From Paracyclopina nana (Eukaryota; Arthropoda; Copepoda; Cyclopoida; Cyclopettidae), in contig JAGUCH010000004.1 in assembly GCA_019096065.1 (NCBI GenBank), forward strand, positions 2,294,001 through 2,358,000: a DNA stretch of 64,000 nucleotides, written 5' to 3'. A program made the translations under genes and the position numbers. Position 1 is the stretch's first letter, and every line of letters starts with the position of its first letter. This document shows positions 35,245 through 45,792 of the stretch, piece after piece. The notes under the pieces are model-generated. The model did not search any database, was not told the DNA's origin, and saw only the letters and a list, made by a program, of their open reading frames with translations.

Positions 35245-38200
35245 ATGATGGCTGCAAATTTGCCAATTGCTTTGATGCTAGCTGGACTTGTAGTTTTTTC
35301 TGCTCTCTCAGTCATTGCTGAGATTGAGGAAAATACTCCAAACAAAGTTCAACCTCGCGAAGGACAAGGCAAAGGTTAAAGAGAAAACAATTGCCTTTCA
35401 AAAAGATTTTGTTTAATCTAACCGAGTTTATTTTTTCAGTGTTTTCCCTTTTCTCAATAGTCACTTTCAAAAACAAAGGCTGCCAGACTCAAAGTGGTAC
35501 CACAACAACCACAGCGTAATTAAATCTATTTTTTACTCTTTTAGCACTATAGAAACTTGCACACGGTTTCCCACTTGATGTTTAAAGTACTACAACCCAA
35601 AAAAGAGTTTTATTTTGCGAAAAACGACCAAAGGCATCAGTAATTGATATTGGAAAGCTTTGCTTTTTAAGCTGATCAAGGGGTCATAAAAACTGGTTCA
35701 ATCAAAATTACTTATAAAGAAAGAGTAGTAAATTAAAGGATCGATGTTAAGGTTGATAATTTTTGGCACTGCCAATGCTGATATATGGATGATTTCTAGG
35801 TTAAGAGTAAGGTGGTTTGATTGTTTATAAGGAATTCCGAAATATTTGGTACCTGTGTATCTACCAAGGGTTTCACTCTGGGGTACAGTGCTCAATTGAC
35901 CAATCTCATGATGAGGCCAGAAACATGCTAAGGTTTGATTGGTCATAGAAAATTGGGTTAATCCTAAGTTTGACTGAAAGTGAGTATCCTGTAAGAAAAA
36001 ATAAAGGAAAAACTCTGTTTGCATCTGGTCTTTTTGTTACAATCCATGGTAGAAAAAAGTCTTACAATTTGTTTTAGAAACTTATTCATTACTTCTTAGC
36101 TTATGGAGTTTTACACTTGAATTTCAGGGCATTTTAGAATACCGTTACTTGGAAACGATTAAAAGGTTGCATATAGACCGATCCTTATTTTGGTTCTATG
36201 ATTTCAAGACTCCATCATTTTCGTACTTAGGAACATTAATTCACATTAAAACTATTAGTGATTAAAAATCAACTTTTCAGAATCCTAACCAACTCTCAGT
36301 TTTATAACTCAAGCTCTCGGTACTTAAGTAATATAGCAAATAAAATTATTAAAGTGAACTTTTTCTTCTAATGCTCATAATTCGAGACAAACCGGTCAAT
36401 TTCCACTTAAAATTACACATTTAAAGTTTCCTTGAATTACATTGCCAAATATGCCATAATGGGGCTTGTTTGACGTCGGGAAACTTTCATAATACAGCGC
36501 ATTTACTAGAGTGTTCATCTATGCCTCGTTTCCTTAAAATCTTACAACAGCCTTAAACGAAATGCTTAAGTTTTCGTACTTCTGATTAATCAATACACTT
36601 CTAGCTCATATGACCAAAAGAGGTCAGAAAAGTTGTCTGATTGAAGCTATGAAAAGTGAGTAAAAATGATCAGTTCTAAAATAGGAGGCTAAAGTAAATC
36701 GCAATTTAGCGGTAGGTGAACACAGTATACATTCGCTATCTTTAGCCCTCAATTTCTATCGCTTCCCGTTATTTTTAGACGCTGTCTGGGTTTCACTATA
36801 TACATAATTTATAGAACTAATAGTTAGTTAGTGTCTGTTGCAATGATTACAAATGATACATTTTCTCAATCTAGGCGAAATCGCAATGGCACCTGCTACA
36901 CATCCACCGAATGTGCAAATAAAGGGGGTAAAGCAAGTGGAAACTGCGCATCTGGGTAATTTTTCAGCACACTGAGCTCAACGCACTGAAACATTGAACA
37001 TTACATTTCATAAGGTTTGGTGTTTGCTGCCTATTTGTTGTGTCAGCTGGAAGTTCAGTCATATCCGAGAATTGCTCATACATTCAAAATCCTGGATATC
37101 CTACGGTCTACTCTGCAACAACAGGCCTAACCTACACAGTTAGGAAGTGCAGCAACGGTAATCTGAAAACTATTCACCATTAGTATTTTCAATTAATGAG
37201 AAAATTCCTTCAGATGTCTGCGGTTTACGCTTGGACTTTGAATCGTTCACTCTGGAGAGTTTAACTGCTTTTGGTGACAATGGAGCGTGTAAGGACACCT
37301 TCATAATAGCTGCTGTAAGTTGAAGTGTACCCAAATGTTATGAATAATCATCGCTCAATGTTTACTGTTTTGCAGTCACCCTCGACATTTGCCTACCCAA
37401 CCATTTGTGGCAGAAACACTGGCCAGCATGGTGAGTCATGGATCATTTGTTAATTTCAATATTTGATTGAGCCTTTTTTGGAACAGTTTATGTTGATCTT
37501 GGTGGAAGCAACACGGCATTTGCCACACTGAGCTTTGCTTTCGACGCTGCAGCTTCTACCCTCAGGCAGTGGGAAATCAAAGTCACTCAAATCAGCTGCT
37601 TTCAGCAAGACAGGTACTCTCGTTTATTTTTATTTTTCAACCGGCGCAAAACAATGTGGCTTGTCATAATAGGCCATTCAACCCATCTTGCTTTCAATAC
37701 CACACTGGTTTGACGGGCAGAATTGAAAGCTTCAATTTCCAAGAACCAACCACAACCTTGCAAACGCATCTGCCCAGCCAAGAGTATGTAGATGAAAATT
37801 ACCCTTGAATGATCATAGCTCTTGACCACTCATTACAGCTACAATGTTTGTATTCGTCAAGAGCAGGGCTATTGTTGCGTCCAATACTCGATCTGCACTG
37901 ACACAAACTCCTATCATTTTGATTTTGCCGGCACAGCTCCCACAACGGCTGTTACAGGCTCATTGTGTTCCAAGGATTTTATTGGGATTTCAGGTACCAC
38001 CGCGCATTAGAATATGCTTATTTTTCTCCATACAATTGACAGTTGTTTTGAACTATTTTAAGGAGGTTCCAGCCTTTGTACTGTTGCCACCACTGGAAAC
38101 TCATTGGGAACTAAGTTTTGTGGCAAATACTTTTCCGAGCAACAAGCTTTGACTCTTTCTACACCTGTTTGTGGTAATTCAGCATATTTGGCCTGCCATA

Positions 38201-38793
38201 ATGTCCTGTTCATGTAAAAATTCAGAGAAAAATGCACGTAAAACATCCGGAAGGAAAAGAGAAAAATTGCCTTTTGTCAAGCTCCAGCTGATACAAAAAA
38301 ATCAGCCAATCTAAGCCAACTTGAAAGTGAAAAACTCAAATTTTACATTTTAGACATTTTCAGCCAAGTAAAAGTTAGATTTCATATTTTTTCATGGCTA
38401 GGGTATTTTTTAAATACCGAAAAATACTTCATGGCAAAAATTGCCTTTAAAAATGCTGCTCGGTCCCAAGCTGAACTTGTTGAGAGGCTGTCAGCAGTTA
38501 TTTCGCTTTTGCTTACGTCAATTTTTCCATACCTTAAGGCATTCTAATACATGAACGGGGCATAAAAGTACGCTAAACTAATTTTCATCTCTCTATTTCC
38601 GAAGATTGCACGGCTCCCTTCACCGTGAATGTGCTATTCGATGCACCAGCAGCTGCTGCTGAAGGCACCTCTAATCAAAGAGGTGAATTAGCCAATAATG
38701 CTTGCATGCTAAGATTTTAGGACCCTTTAAAACATTATGCGTTTTTTAGGAGTTTGCCTGGACTATACTCAAATTCCATGCCAACCGCGATAA
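35245..38793 (+). CDS. Secreted CUB-domain protein, copy 2
   Basis: Twelve exons, all phases closing: 35245-35374, 35440-35515, 36875-36955, 37015-37157, 37214-37314, 37376-37430, 37487-37613, 37673-37783, 37839-37993, 38063-38173, 38605-38682, 38750-38793 (TAA); 403 residues. The first of two adjacent ATGs is used; a signal peptide follows (hydrophobic about residues 5-28). Then come a linker, the Cys-rich module GTCYTSTEC...GNCASGFGVCC, a first CUB-like half (ENCSYI, VCGLRLDFESF, TICGRNTGQH) and a second (SCFQYHTGLTGRIESFNF, YNVCIRQEQGYCC, APFTVNVLFDA), ending QIPC. It is a paralogue of copy 1 with the same module order and transcribed divergently from it. A family A MITE sits in the intron between exons 10 and 11. 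The protein is secreted; its role is unknown. Confidence 0.85.
36511..36723. mobile_element. MITE family B copy 2
   Basis: An inverted copy relative to 34552-34786: GTGTTCATCTATGCCTCGTT at the left end, GGTGAACACA at the right. It lies in the long intron 35516-36874 of the CUB gene; nothing else was seen in that intron. Confidence 0.75.
38202..38562 (+). mobile_element. MITE family A copy with TAA target duplication
   Basis: Element ends TGTCCTGTTCATGTA and ATACATGAACGGGGCA are flanked by TAA at 38199-38201 and 38563-38565. A 3-bp TWA duplication is the habit of PIF/Harbinger elements (family knowledge). It sits in an intron of the CUB gene. Confidence 0.75.
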
Positions 38794-40170
38794 TGGTGAA
38801 AACTGAGGCTGGGCAAATTGGACAGGATCTACATAGAAATCGAAAATGGACTAGTTCTTATAGGAAATTCCTTCAAATTATATGATTTATCAAGCAGTAA
38901 ATAAAAAGAGCGATATTCAATGTTACGCAAAAAATCTCCTTTGCCTAGACCCAAAAAATAGTGTAATTCTAAGGGAAATACTTTTCCGCCTTTCATTCTT
39001 TTTTGGCATTTTTTGGCCTTAGCTTAATGGCGGAGCAACAGAAAATCTTTTCGCACTTTCAAGCAATTTAATTTTCCACATCACCAAACTAACGAACTTA
39101 ATAAAAACTAAAAACGGCCTGAAAAGGCTCTCTTGCCCTTAGCTGTTCGTACGTGAAAAGCGATTTTAAGCCCTGTTCTCTCATATTTCGACCTATTTTG
39201 TGTCTCTTCCACGTGATTTTGCGTTGTTTTTCTCATTGATGATGGCTCGCAAAAAATTAGCTGCTGTGTGTGGTTATGGCTGGATTGCCAAAATTCCAGA
39301 CAGAGCAGAGACATGCATTGAAACGGCAGAAAAGCAATAAAACTAAAACGTATTTAAAAAGCAGCTATTTAAATACATTCAGAGGCTATTTAATTTAATG
39401 AGCTTCAATGAGGTACACTCATTTTCCTTCATGCTTTTGGTCAAAGGAAGCCATTTAAACAGCAGAATGTTGGTATGCCCGGTAACCGAATGGTATGCCT
39501 TAATAAGTGGAAAAGAGAATTGTTGGCCAAAACCAAAAACTTCCATTAGTAGGACGAAGAGTTAGGCAAAAAATCATCATTAGGCGTTCATAGCCTTAGT
39601 GGAACTTAGTTGCGGTATTTTAGCACAGAGTGGCGCCTCAGTCGATCATCCGGGCAGTTGGAAAAAAAGTCGCTAAAACTCGGTTTACAATTAGCTAATA
39701 ATGCCAAACCCCCTTCTATGCGTGGAAATATCATCAAGTTTGCCTTAAAAGTCCATTAAAACCCACTGAAACCCTTGAATTTGGAAAATAATCTGCCCCG
39801 ATGGAGCTCCCAGCGCCATCTCGTGTAAGAATTATCCCTACTCAAAGCTGTTGTTCCACTAAGGCTATTGAGATGAAACGCCAGATGTTCAGGGCAGAGC
39901 AACCAAGCATATATAGATCGCCCCCTAAAAAACTTGATTAATGGAAACTACCTCGTTATTTGCTTGAAGTAATAAATTATTGTCATAATTTTGACTTTTT
40001 TGCTTTAATTTATGGCAATGTTTGTTTCCGCTGAAAAACAACATATAATTTTAATTACAGTTAGTCTTTTAAATAATACTATAAAGCCTTTAAACTCTTA
40101 GATAGACTATCTAAGAATGTACTGCCAAACCGAGAATCCACTTTTCCGCGATCCACTCAAATGTATTTTA

Positions 40171-40505
40171 TGTCCTGTTCATGTACGACCAAAACTCCTA
40201 AGAAAAATGCACGAAAAAGACCTCATGGAAAGGAGAAAAATTGTCCTACATGACAAGCCCTAGCTGATACAAAAAATTAGATCGACTTTTAAAACCAATT
40301 TCGTAGCAAACAAATCTAATTTTGGCTATTAACTGCTCCACATTTTAGTCCTTTTGAGCAAAATCAGTAGTTAAATTTCATCTTTTATCAAAGAAACATG
40401 AAGAAAGCTAATTTGTTTGGAATACTATGCTGAAAACCCTGAGACAAAATACCTAAAATTTCCATTAAAAATGCTGCTCAGCCCAAAGCTGAACTCGTTG
40501 GGAGG
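40171..40505 (+). mobile_element. MITE family A copy, 3' end lost
   Basis: It starts TGTCCTGTTCATGTA after TTA, with the internal words GGAGAAAAATTGTC, CAAATCTAATTTTGGC and GCTGAACTCGTTGGGAGGC. The right terminus is missing: the homology stops near 40505 before GGGCGATCCCATATT. Confidence 0.65.
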
Positions 40506-42106
40506 CAGTCAGTAGGGCGATCCCATATTCGAATTTTTAGTCAGGTTACCTTGCTATAACAGCAACCTTACTTGATCAGTTAAGTTCAGCTTGTTCTAGT
40601 CAAGTTCGGTTCGTTTTAGCCATGTTTAGTTGACCGCTGAGCTGACACGCCAATGCGTTTTACATCAGCAGCTGATGAGGCAAAGTTAGCTTTTCTCAAT
40701 TAAGCAAGCTTCAGTTACTACGTATATGAGAGCACTTTTTGTAGCTAAGTTCAGTTTGCCATGTTCATGAGAGCAAACTTGGCTAAAACAGCTCTAGTCC
40801 TTCTTTTATACCATATACTGTACAAATCGGAATCATTGAGCTAATTAATTACAAAGGTAGTATGATGACATCGCGGTAAATCGGACATCGTCCAATAAAT
40901 TGTGATATTAGGACTGTAAATTACAAATTTGCTCAGGATGACTTTTGGTGCCAAAGACCAGTATTCCAAAGAGGAGATCTGCCAAATTATTTTGCAAATA
41001 CTTGATAACTGCTGGATAATGCGTTCATGGATTAAAGTTGTAGAATTGTCAAGAAATTCCATGCCTAGCTGTGTAGTGATTACCATGAAAGTATGGTAGT
41101 GAACACATGAGTTAGATCGTATAAATCTACCTTTCTCTGCTATTTTCATGATCTAAATGATCTAAATATTAATGGACCGATACAAGCCTTGCCTTCACGT
41201 CCAGCTCAAGATGATCTATGCTTCCAGCTAATAAAGGAAGCCATTTTTACGCAGACTGCCGAAAAAAGTAATTCAGGTAACCATAGAAACTCAATGATGC
41301 ATCGCAGGAAACCAGAGTGCAGTAAAATAATTACCATTATTAGTGCTGCTCTCACTTGTTCCAAAAAAGGGCAAAACATGTGTTTTATGATTTCAAATAT
41401 TTAGAGAACAATAAAAAAATCATGGCCTTATACCTTCAGGTACGAAGTGGAAACTTGTAAATAAAAAAACGAGAAGAAACTAGTTCAACGATCTCAGCAA
41501 CTGACGTGAACGCCAACATATAATTCGAAACAGGATGTTCAGCGGTGGCTTTCCATGAAGGCTTGAAGAAAAAAGGAAGCCATTTTGTGGGCTCATCGGG
41601 CTCTTTATTTACGATCTACATAAACCGGATTTGCATCAACTAGGCACAGAATGCTTGGCATAAAGTACGTAGATCGAATTCTGGTCAGTCAAGCGTGTGT
41701 ACATGTAGACCCTATTCCGCTAGTTGAATTGTAAGTGCTCGTAAAAAAGCAATTTACTTCATATTTGCAAAAACTCTTTTATGACTGCTCTAAGTGCCAT
41801 AAATTTTTTTGCACCAATTTCATGTTTCTTATAATTCAATTAGTCCATTGAAGATGCTTCAAAGATACTTACATTTAAAAAGAGGCAAAATTTGATGATG
41901 ACCTCAATTTACCTTTTAAAGTAAACATTCATCTGAGGTTTTTTAGTGAGCTCCTTTCACTTTGCAGACGTGAGCACAGTTGCAAATTAAGCTTCGGGCC
42001 AAAAGTAACTAAAAAAAGGTGAATCTGACGCGGGATGCTTGAAATATCTTTTGGCTACTTTTAAAGGAGCAGAGTTTACCATTGAAGAAAGGTTTTGTGA
42101 TTAATG

Positions 42107-42512
42107 CCCTGTTCATGTATTAAGAACGCCTTAAGGTATGGAAAAAATTGTCATAAGGAAAAGTGAATCTGTTGCTGACTACTACTCTACGAGTTCAGCT
42201 TGGGGCCGAGCAGGGTTTTAAATGGCAATTTTTGCTATTTTGTCGCATGGTTTTCAGCTTTTTTTCAAAACAAACTAGCTTTCTTAACGTTTCTTTGATA
42301 AGAGATGAAATTTAACTAGTGATTTTGCTCAAAATGGCTAAAATGCGGAGTGCTTAGTTCCCCAAATTAGATTTGTTTACTTTCCAGTTGGCTTTAGGTC
42401 GATCCGATTTTGTTAGTATCAGCTGGCGCTTGTCATAAGACAATTTTTCTCCTTTCTTTGAGGTGTTTTCGTGCATTTTCCTAAGGAGTTTGGGGCGTAC
42501 ATGAACAGGACA
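42107..42512 (-). mobile_element. MITE family A copy, complete
   Basis: TIRs TGCCCTGTTCATGTA and TACATGAACAGGACA are flanked by TAA on both sides (42104-42106, 42513-42515). This is the best intact reference copy, about 406 bp, inverted with respect to the 38-kb copy. It has no coding capacity. Confidence 0.8.
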
Positions 42513-42997
42513 TAAGAGCAGTTAATTACTGAGGATGCCTCTAAACCAAAAAACATCAACAACCATTTATATTCTATAATAGCCGATCCAGGATGAAAAT
42601 CTTGGCCGAGATCACCTCATCATGCTCCGATGGGATCATAATGGTAGATCATTCTGCAGTAGCTTTGCATTTACTGTTCTGGCTGTAGGCACAAAATCAT
42701 GACTCTAGTTTAGTTGTGGTAAAATATATTACTATTAGCCGAGCACATAAGTTCCGACCAAAAGATTTTGCATCACTTTTAAAAGGGCAGACGTTGGATT
42801 TTATGGGTCGAAAAAAGCCAGCCCGTGCTCAGCGATTCTCTGAGCTAATGGCAGTTTAAAGTGTAGTTGAGTGATATTACCTTATTTGTTCCGCTGCTGC
42901 TGCTTGAGGCAAGATTTGACTAACTGAGCAAAGCAATTTTCTTTTGCAGAACTTTAATAAAAAATGCGACTAAACTAAACTATTTCAGTCATTGTTT

Positions 42998-43122
42998 CGT
43001 CGAAAAACACTCGTACAATTACAGCCCTCGCAAGCTGTACTCGAGTTTTCCCATTTTAAAATCCTCGCTCAGCTATTTAATGACCCTACTTTACGTGCCC
43101 CAGCTCGAAATAAATAACTATT
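42998..43122. repeat. Family D repeat copy
   Basis: Nearly identical to 31601-31745 from AAAACACTCG to CCCCAGCTCGAAATAAATAA, except that a 20-bp piece (GGCTCGGGCTAGTAAAG in the other copy) is missing here. Confidence 0.75.
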
Positions 43123-43331
43123 TTATACTGTAATACGATTTCCCTGTGTTATAATTCAGTTTACCGATCCGAGTCAGCTCTTTTAAATCACAGTTATTTC
43201 TAAGGAATTTGGGGATATTAAATACTTAACAGCCCTGGAATCAAAGAGGGATTTTAAGTAATTAAATACTCCTCAAATTCCATGGAAGTAATCCAAATTC
43301 CAAAGAAGTTGAAAAAAGAGAGGAATTATCC

Positions 43332-43548
43332 AGATTCAAACCTCAGACAGTTGGATTAGCATTCCAATACTCTAACCATTGAGCCATGGAAACATCATGA
43401 AACTTGCATGCTATGTATAGGTCTTTACCATAATTTAAGCCAGATAAAGAAATCAAAAAAAGTAAGATATGACTGGGGTTTGAACCCTAGACTGCTGAAT
43501 CAAGAGCCGAGCGCTCTAACCATTGTGCAATAGGTGCACCTCTGCAGA
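43332..43548 (-). repeat. Two tRNA-like sequences (SINE heads or tRNA pseudogenes)
   Basis: On the minus strand, 43396-43332 has a D-arm-like GGCTCAATGGTTAGAG, a 5-bp anticodon stem closing a loop with GCT, and a degenerate T arm. 43548-43476 has CACAATGGTTAGAGCGC and a perfect internal B box (GGTTCAAACC). Neither closes an acceptor stem, so they are better read as tRNA-derived SINE pieces than functional tRNA genes. Confidence 0.45.
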
Positions 43549-43568
43549 AATGAAATTTAAAAGGCTAT

Positions 43569-43813
43569 TGTAGCAGGGAGCGTGTCGGCCTACGGGTCGA
43601 CCGCTCGCTGCGCGCGCTCGCCTCGGGCGCGCGGTAGTATAACGAGTAGTATAGTGTGATCATCAGTAAAGGAAATAAATTCACCGCATTGACACGTGTT
43701 GTCTGCGGCCCAAAGACTGACCTCTGCTAGCCTCCAGGCCCGTCCCCGCTTGACGTAGCCTAGATACGAGTAGTGGCTTGATAAGTCACAGTAGTATATC
43801 TCGACCTACTACA
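43569..43813 (+). repeat. 5' LTR (245 bp)
   Basis: No difference from the 3' LTR was seen by eye. Inside, TATAA (43638-43642), an initiator TCAGT (43663-43667) and AATAAA (43674-43679) followed by a GT-rich stretch fit a U3-R-U5 order with a very short R. Confidence 0.95.
43638..43667 (+). promoter_or_regulatory. LTR core promoter (TATA-like box and initiator)
   Basis: TATAA starts 27 nt before the A of ATCAGTA, the arthropod TCAGT-type initiator. The same pair occurs in the 3' LTR. Confidence 0.5.
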
Positions 43814-43815
43814 GA

Positions 43816-43833
43816 TGGCGCGGGTCGTTGGAC
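43816..43833 (+). other. Candidate primer-binding site
   Basis: TGGCGCGGGTCGTTGGAC begins two bases after the LTR. TGG at its start is the complement of a tRNA CCA end. The tRNA cannot be named without the host tRNA set. Confidence 0.5.
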
Positions 43834-44166
43834 CTGTGATTTCATCACTCCACTACCCATTAAGTACATCCTGCCGGAAGCTATAAGTGCTAAGTATACA
43901 CAATAAGTACAAAAGGGATAATAGTGCTGCTCAAATAATATCATGCTCAAGTCAACTGCCAGAACATGAACCTACGTGCAAGCCACGAAGTAAAGAGAGA
44001 TTAATGCTGAGAGCATAAAAGGCAGTTGACTATAAAAAGTAAAATAGTGGTGGCTAAAAATGTAAAAATGTGAAGCTCAGACCAGAGCAAAAGGGCAAAG
44101 ATCACTCTGCAATAGCTGCAGCTGCAAACAATCAAAAAGCTATCAAATAACAATCAAAGGGATTGT

Positions 44167-44517
44167 CCGTGAGAGCCAGCGGCCGAATGGTCAGCCCGGC
44201 CAACGCTGGTGCAAATCATTGTAGATCCTAGTTAAGCTAGGGCCGGTCAACTCACGGGCAAATTCCAACTGCAGGTGATCAAATAGTAATTGTTATGGGG
44301 GGACAATGGCCGAATGGTCGGGGCTGCTAACACCAGTCGCAAATCATTTGGATTTCAGTGAATGCTGGAGCCGGCCACCCCATGACAATGTACAAATAAA
44401 GGGGTGGAGAAGGAGGATAGAAGCTCATGACCGCGTGGTGACCACATGACCGGTAGCAGATCAACAGCTGCGAGCTATCAGGATTCCACTGAAGCTAAAG
44501 CTGGTCACCACGTGCGG
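44167..44517 (+). repeat. Three consecutive stem-closed units in the retroelement leader
   Basis: Unit 1 (44167-44257) is closed by CCGTGAG/CTCACGG, unit 2 (44295-44383) by ATGGGG/CCCCAT, unit 3 (44431-44517) by CCGC...GTGGTGACC paired with GGTCACCAC...GCGG. Units 1 and 2 share GGCCGAATGGTC, GCAAATCATT and a final GCCGG; unit 3 is more diverged. Each is 80-90 nt. GGCCGAATGGT resembles the D arm of class II (Ser/Leu) tRNAs. They are probably RNA structures for packaging, priming or translation (inference). Confidence 0.6.
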
Positions 44518-44639
44518 GTCACGGTCAAATAAACGATAACGAGAAATGTGACACCAGCGTGGCATTTTCGGTGGTCAGTAAACAATCAATAAATGTCACG
44601 CCACAACCCTCTGCAGTGACCTGCGAGCGCGTTGGCGGA

Positions 44640-44676
44640 TATATAAGACCGCGCTGGTGGGGAATAGCCATCAGTT
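44640..44676 (+). promoter_or_regulatory. Possible internal core promoter upstream of gag
   Basis: TATATAAG (44640-44647) lies 33 nt before the A of ATCAGTT (44671-44676 = TCAGTT), a textbook TATA-initiator spacing. It would start transcripts about 70 nt before the gag ATG. It lies downstream of the LTR, so use of it would bypass the leader structures. Confidence 0.45.
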
Positions 44677-44741
44677 CCTTTCGGGCTTTCCCCCAGTTAA
44701 CAGTAATCACAACTCACTTCATTGTTGAATCGTAGACCACC

Positions 44742-45792
44742 ATGGTAATTATAATAGCACATTCTCACAAAAGACCGAAAGCTCACTCTTCTCCCCCACG
44801 CATAGGCCCAGCCACCACAAGATATAGCTGCTGCAGTGGCCCTTGAGGTCAACCGCCAAATGAGAGCCAACGCTGCTGTTCAGCGTCGGCCTCAACAACT
44901 CCAACTGCTCCGCGAGACAGACAGCCGCTCCTTCCAGCAATGGCGGATGCACATCGAGTCCCAATTCGAGGACTCGATAGAGCCTGAAGTCACCAAGAAG
45001 ATGCTGATCAAGGCATCTATTGTCGGCCTTGCGTTGGAAATGATCAACTCCATCGACAAGAAGTCGGGCGATAATACGTACACCTACAAGCACTACCTCG
45101 ACGACCTTGAGAAGGCCTTTGTGGACGAGTCGGCCCAAGAGGCCGCCAGGGTGGCATACGACACCGCCGCGCAGGGTCCCCATGAATCCGTAATGACCTG
45201 GGCGGCACGCCTCAAGTCGCTCTACCTGAGGGCTTTCGCCAATGATGCACCGCGGTGCGCCAAGGTCGACAAGGATCCAGAGGTCATTAGGAAGTTCACT
45301 ATCAATCTGCGGGACCCCCAGACACGCTGGCTGGTAATCGCCAGCAAATATGATACGCTGACGGAGGCCGCTTCCAATGCATCCTCCAAGGAGTGCCTGG
45401 TAGGATTAGCCGGCGGCAAGGCCAACCCCATGGGGCAAGGGGGCATCATGCAAATCACCCAAGAAGGCACCCCAGACCAACCCGACGTCGCCAAGATCAT
45501 CGCCGCTCTAGGTGACAAGGCTAACATGAGATGCTACGGTTGCGGCGGCTACGGCCACCTCAAGGCTCAATGCACCAACCAACGCCCAAACAGCCAACGA
45601 GGGCGAGGAGGATTCCGGGGCCGGGGACGTGGCGGCCGCGGGCGTGGCAATAACAATCCATACCACGCCGCCCCGCCGGTCTCGCCCCAAGAATATAATA
45701 AATATCGCAACGCGGCCATCGCACATGTGGCCAGTGCCCCCGTGGACGCCTACACCTGGGAGGCGCCAAAAAACGGAGCCAGCCGGTCCTAA
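44742..45792 (+). CDS. gag: Gag polyprotein of the Ty3-type element
   Basis: The open frame begins at 44806, immediately after an in-frame TAG, with no ATG until well inside. ATG at 44742 (context ACCACCATGG) followed at once by GTAATT, and CATAG at 44801-44805, allow a 61-nt intron whose removal puts that ATG in frame with the body (44742-44744 + 44806-45792; 329 residues). A capsid-type helical region is followed by one CCHC knuckle CYGCGGYGHLKAQC (about residues 246-259) and an Arg-Gly-rich RNA-binding tail. Gag would form the particle and bind genomic RNA (family knowledge). The stop overlaps the pol frame. Confidence 0.85.
44745..44805 (+). other. 61-nt intron between the gag start codon and gag body
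   Basis: Donor ATG|GTAATT, branch-like CTCAC (about 44782), pyrimidine tract CTCTTCTCCCCC, acceptor CATAG|GC. Unspliced RNA gives only a short peptide from the same ATG. The donor may also serve other spliced RNAs. Confidence 0.65.
45768..45774 (+). promoter_or_regulatory. -1 ribosomal frameshift site A AAA AAC
   Basis: In the gag frame the codons are CCA AAA AAC, so the heptamer is positioned as X XXY YYZ. The -1 frame is the pol frame and stays open through the gag stop (45790) into pol. GC-rich sequence follows, as needed for a stimulatory structure. Confidence 0.8.

Larger units (their letters stand above)
38794..43564. other. Intergenic region, MITE-rich, no gene seen
   Basis: AATAAA at 38900-38905 is the likely polyadenylation signal of the CUB gene. 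The rest holds two family A MITEs, GTTCAGTT/AAGTTCAG-type repeats near 40530-40760 and a family D fragment. Open frames up to about 100 codons (40841-41149, 41189-41404) have no recognisable features. Confidence 0.5.

Noticed and set aside
41189..41404. 71-codon frame in the intergenic region
   Set aside because: No recognisable domain, signal peptide or splice partner; length is expected by chance.
44836..45792. Gag starting at the GTG at 44836
   Set aside because: The frame continues upstream to 44806 with sensible residues, and splicing provides a true ATG in frame; a GTG start is not expected in animals.
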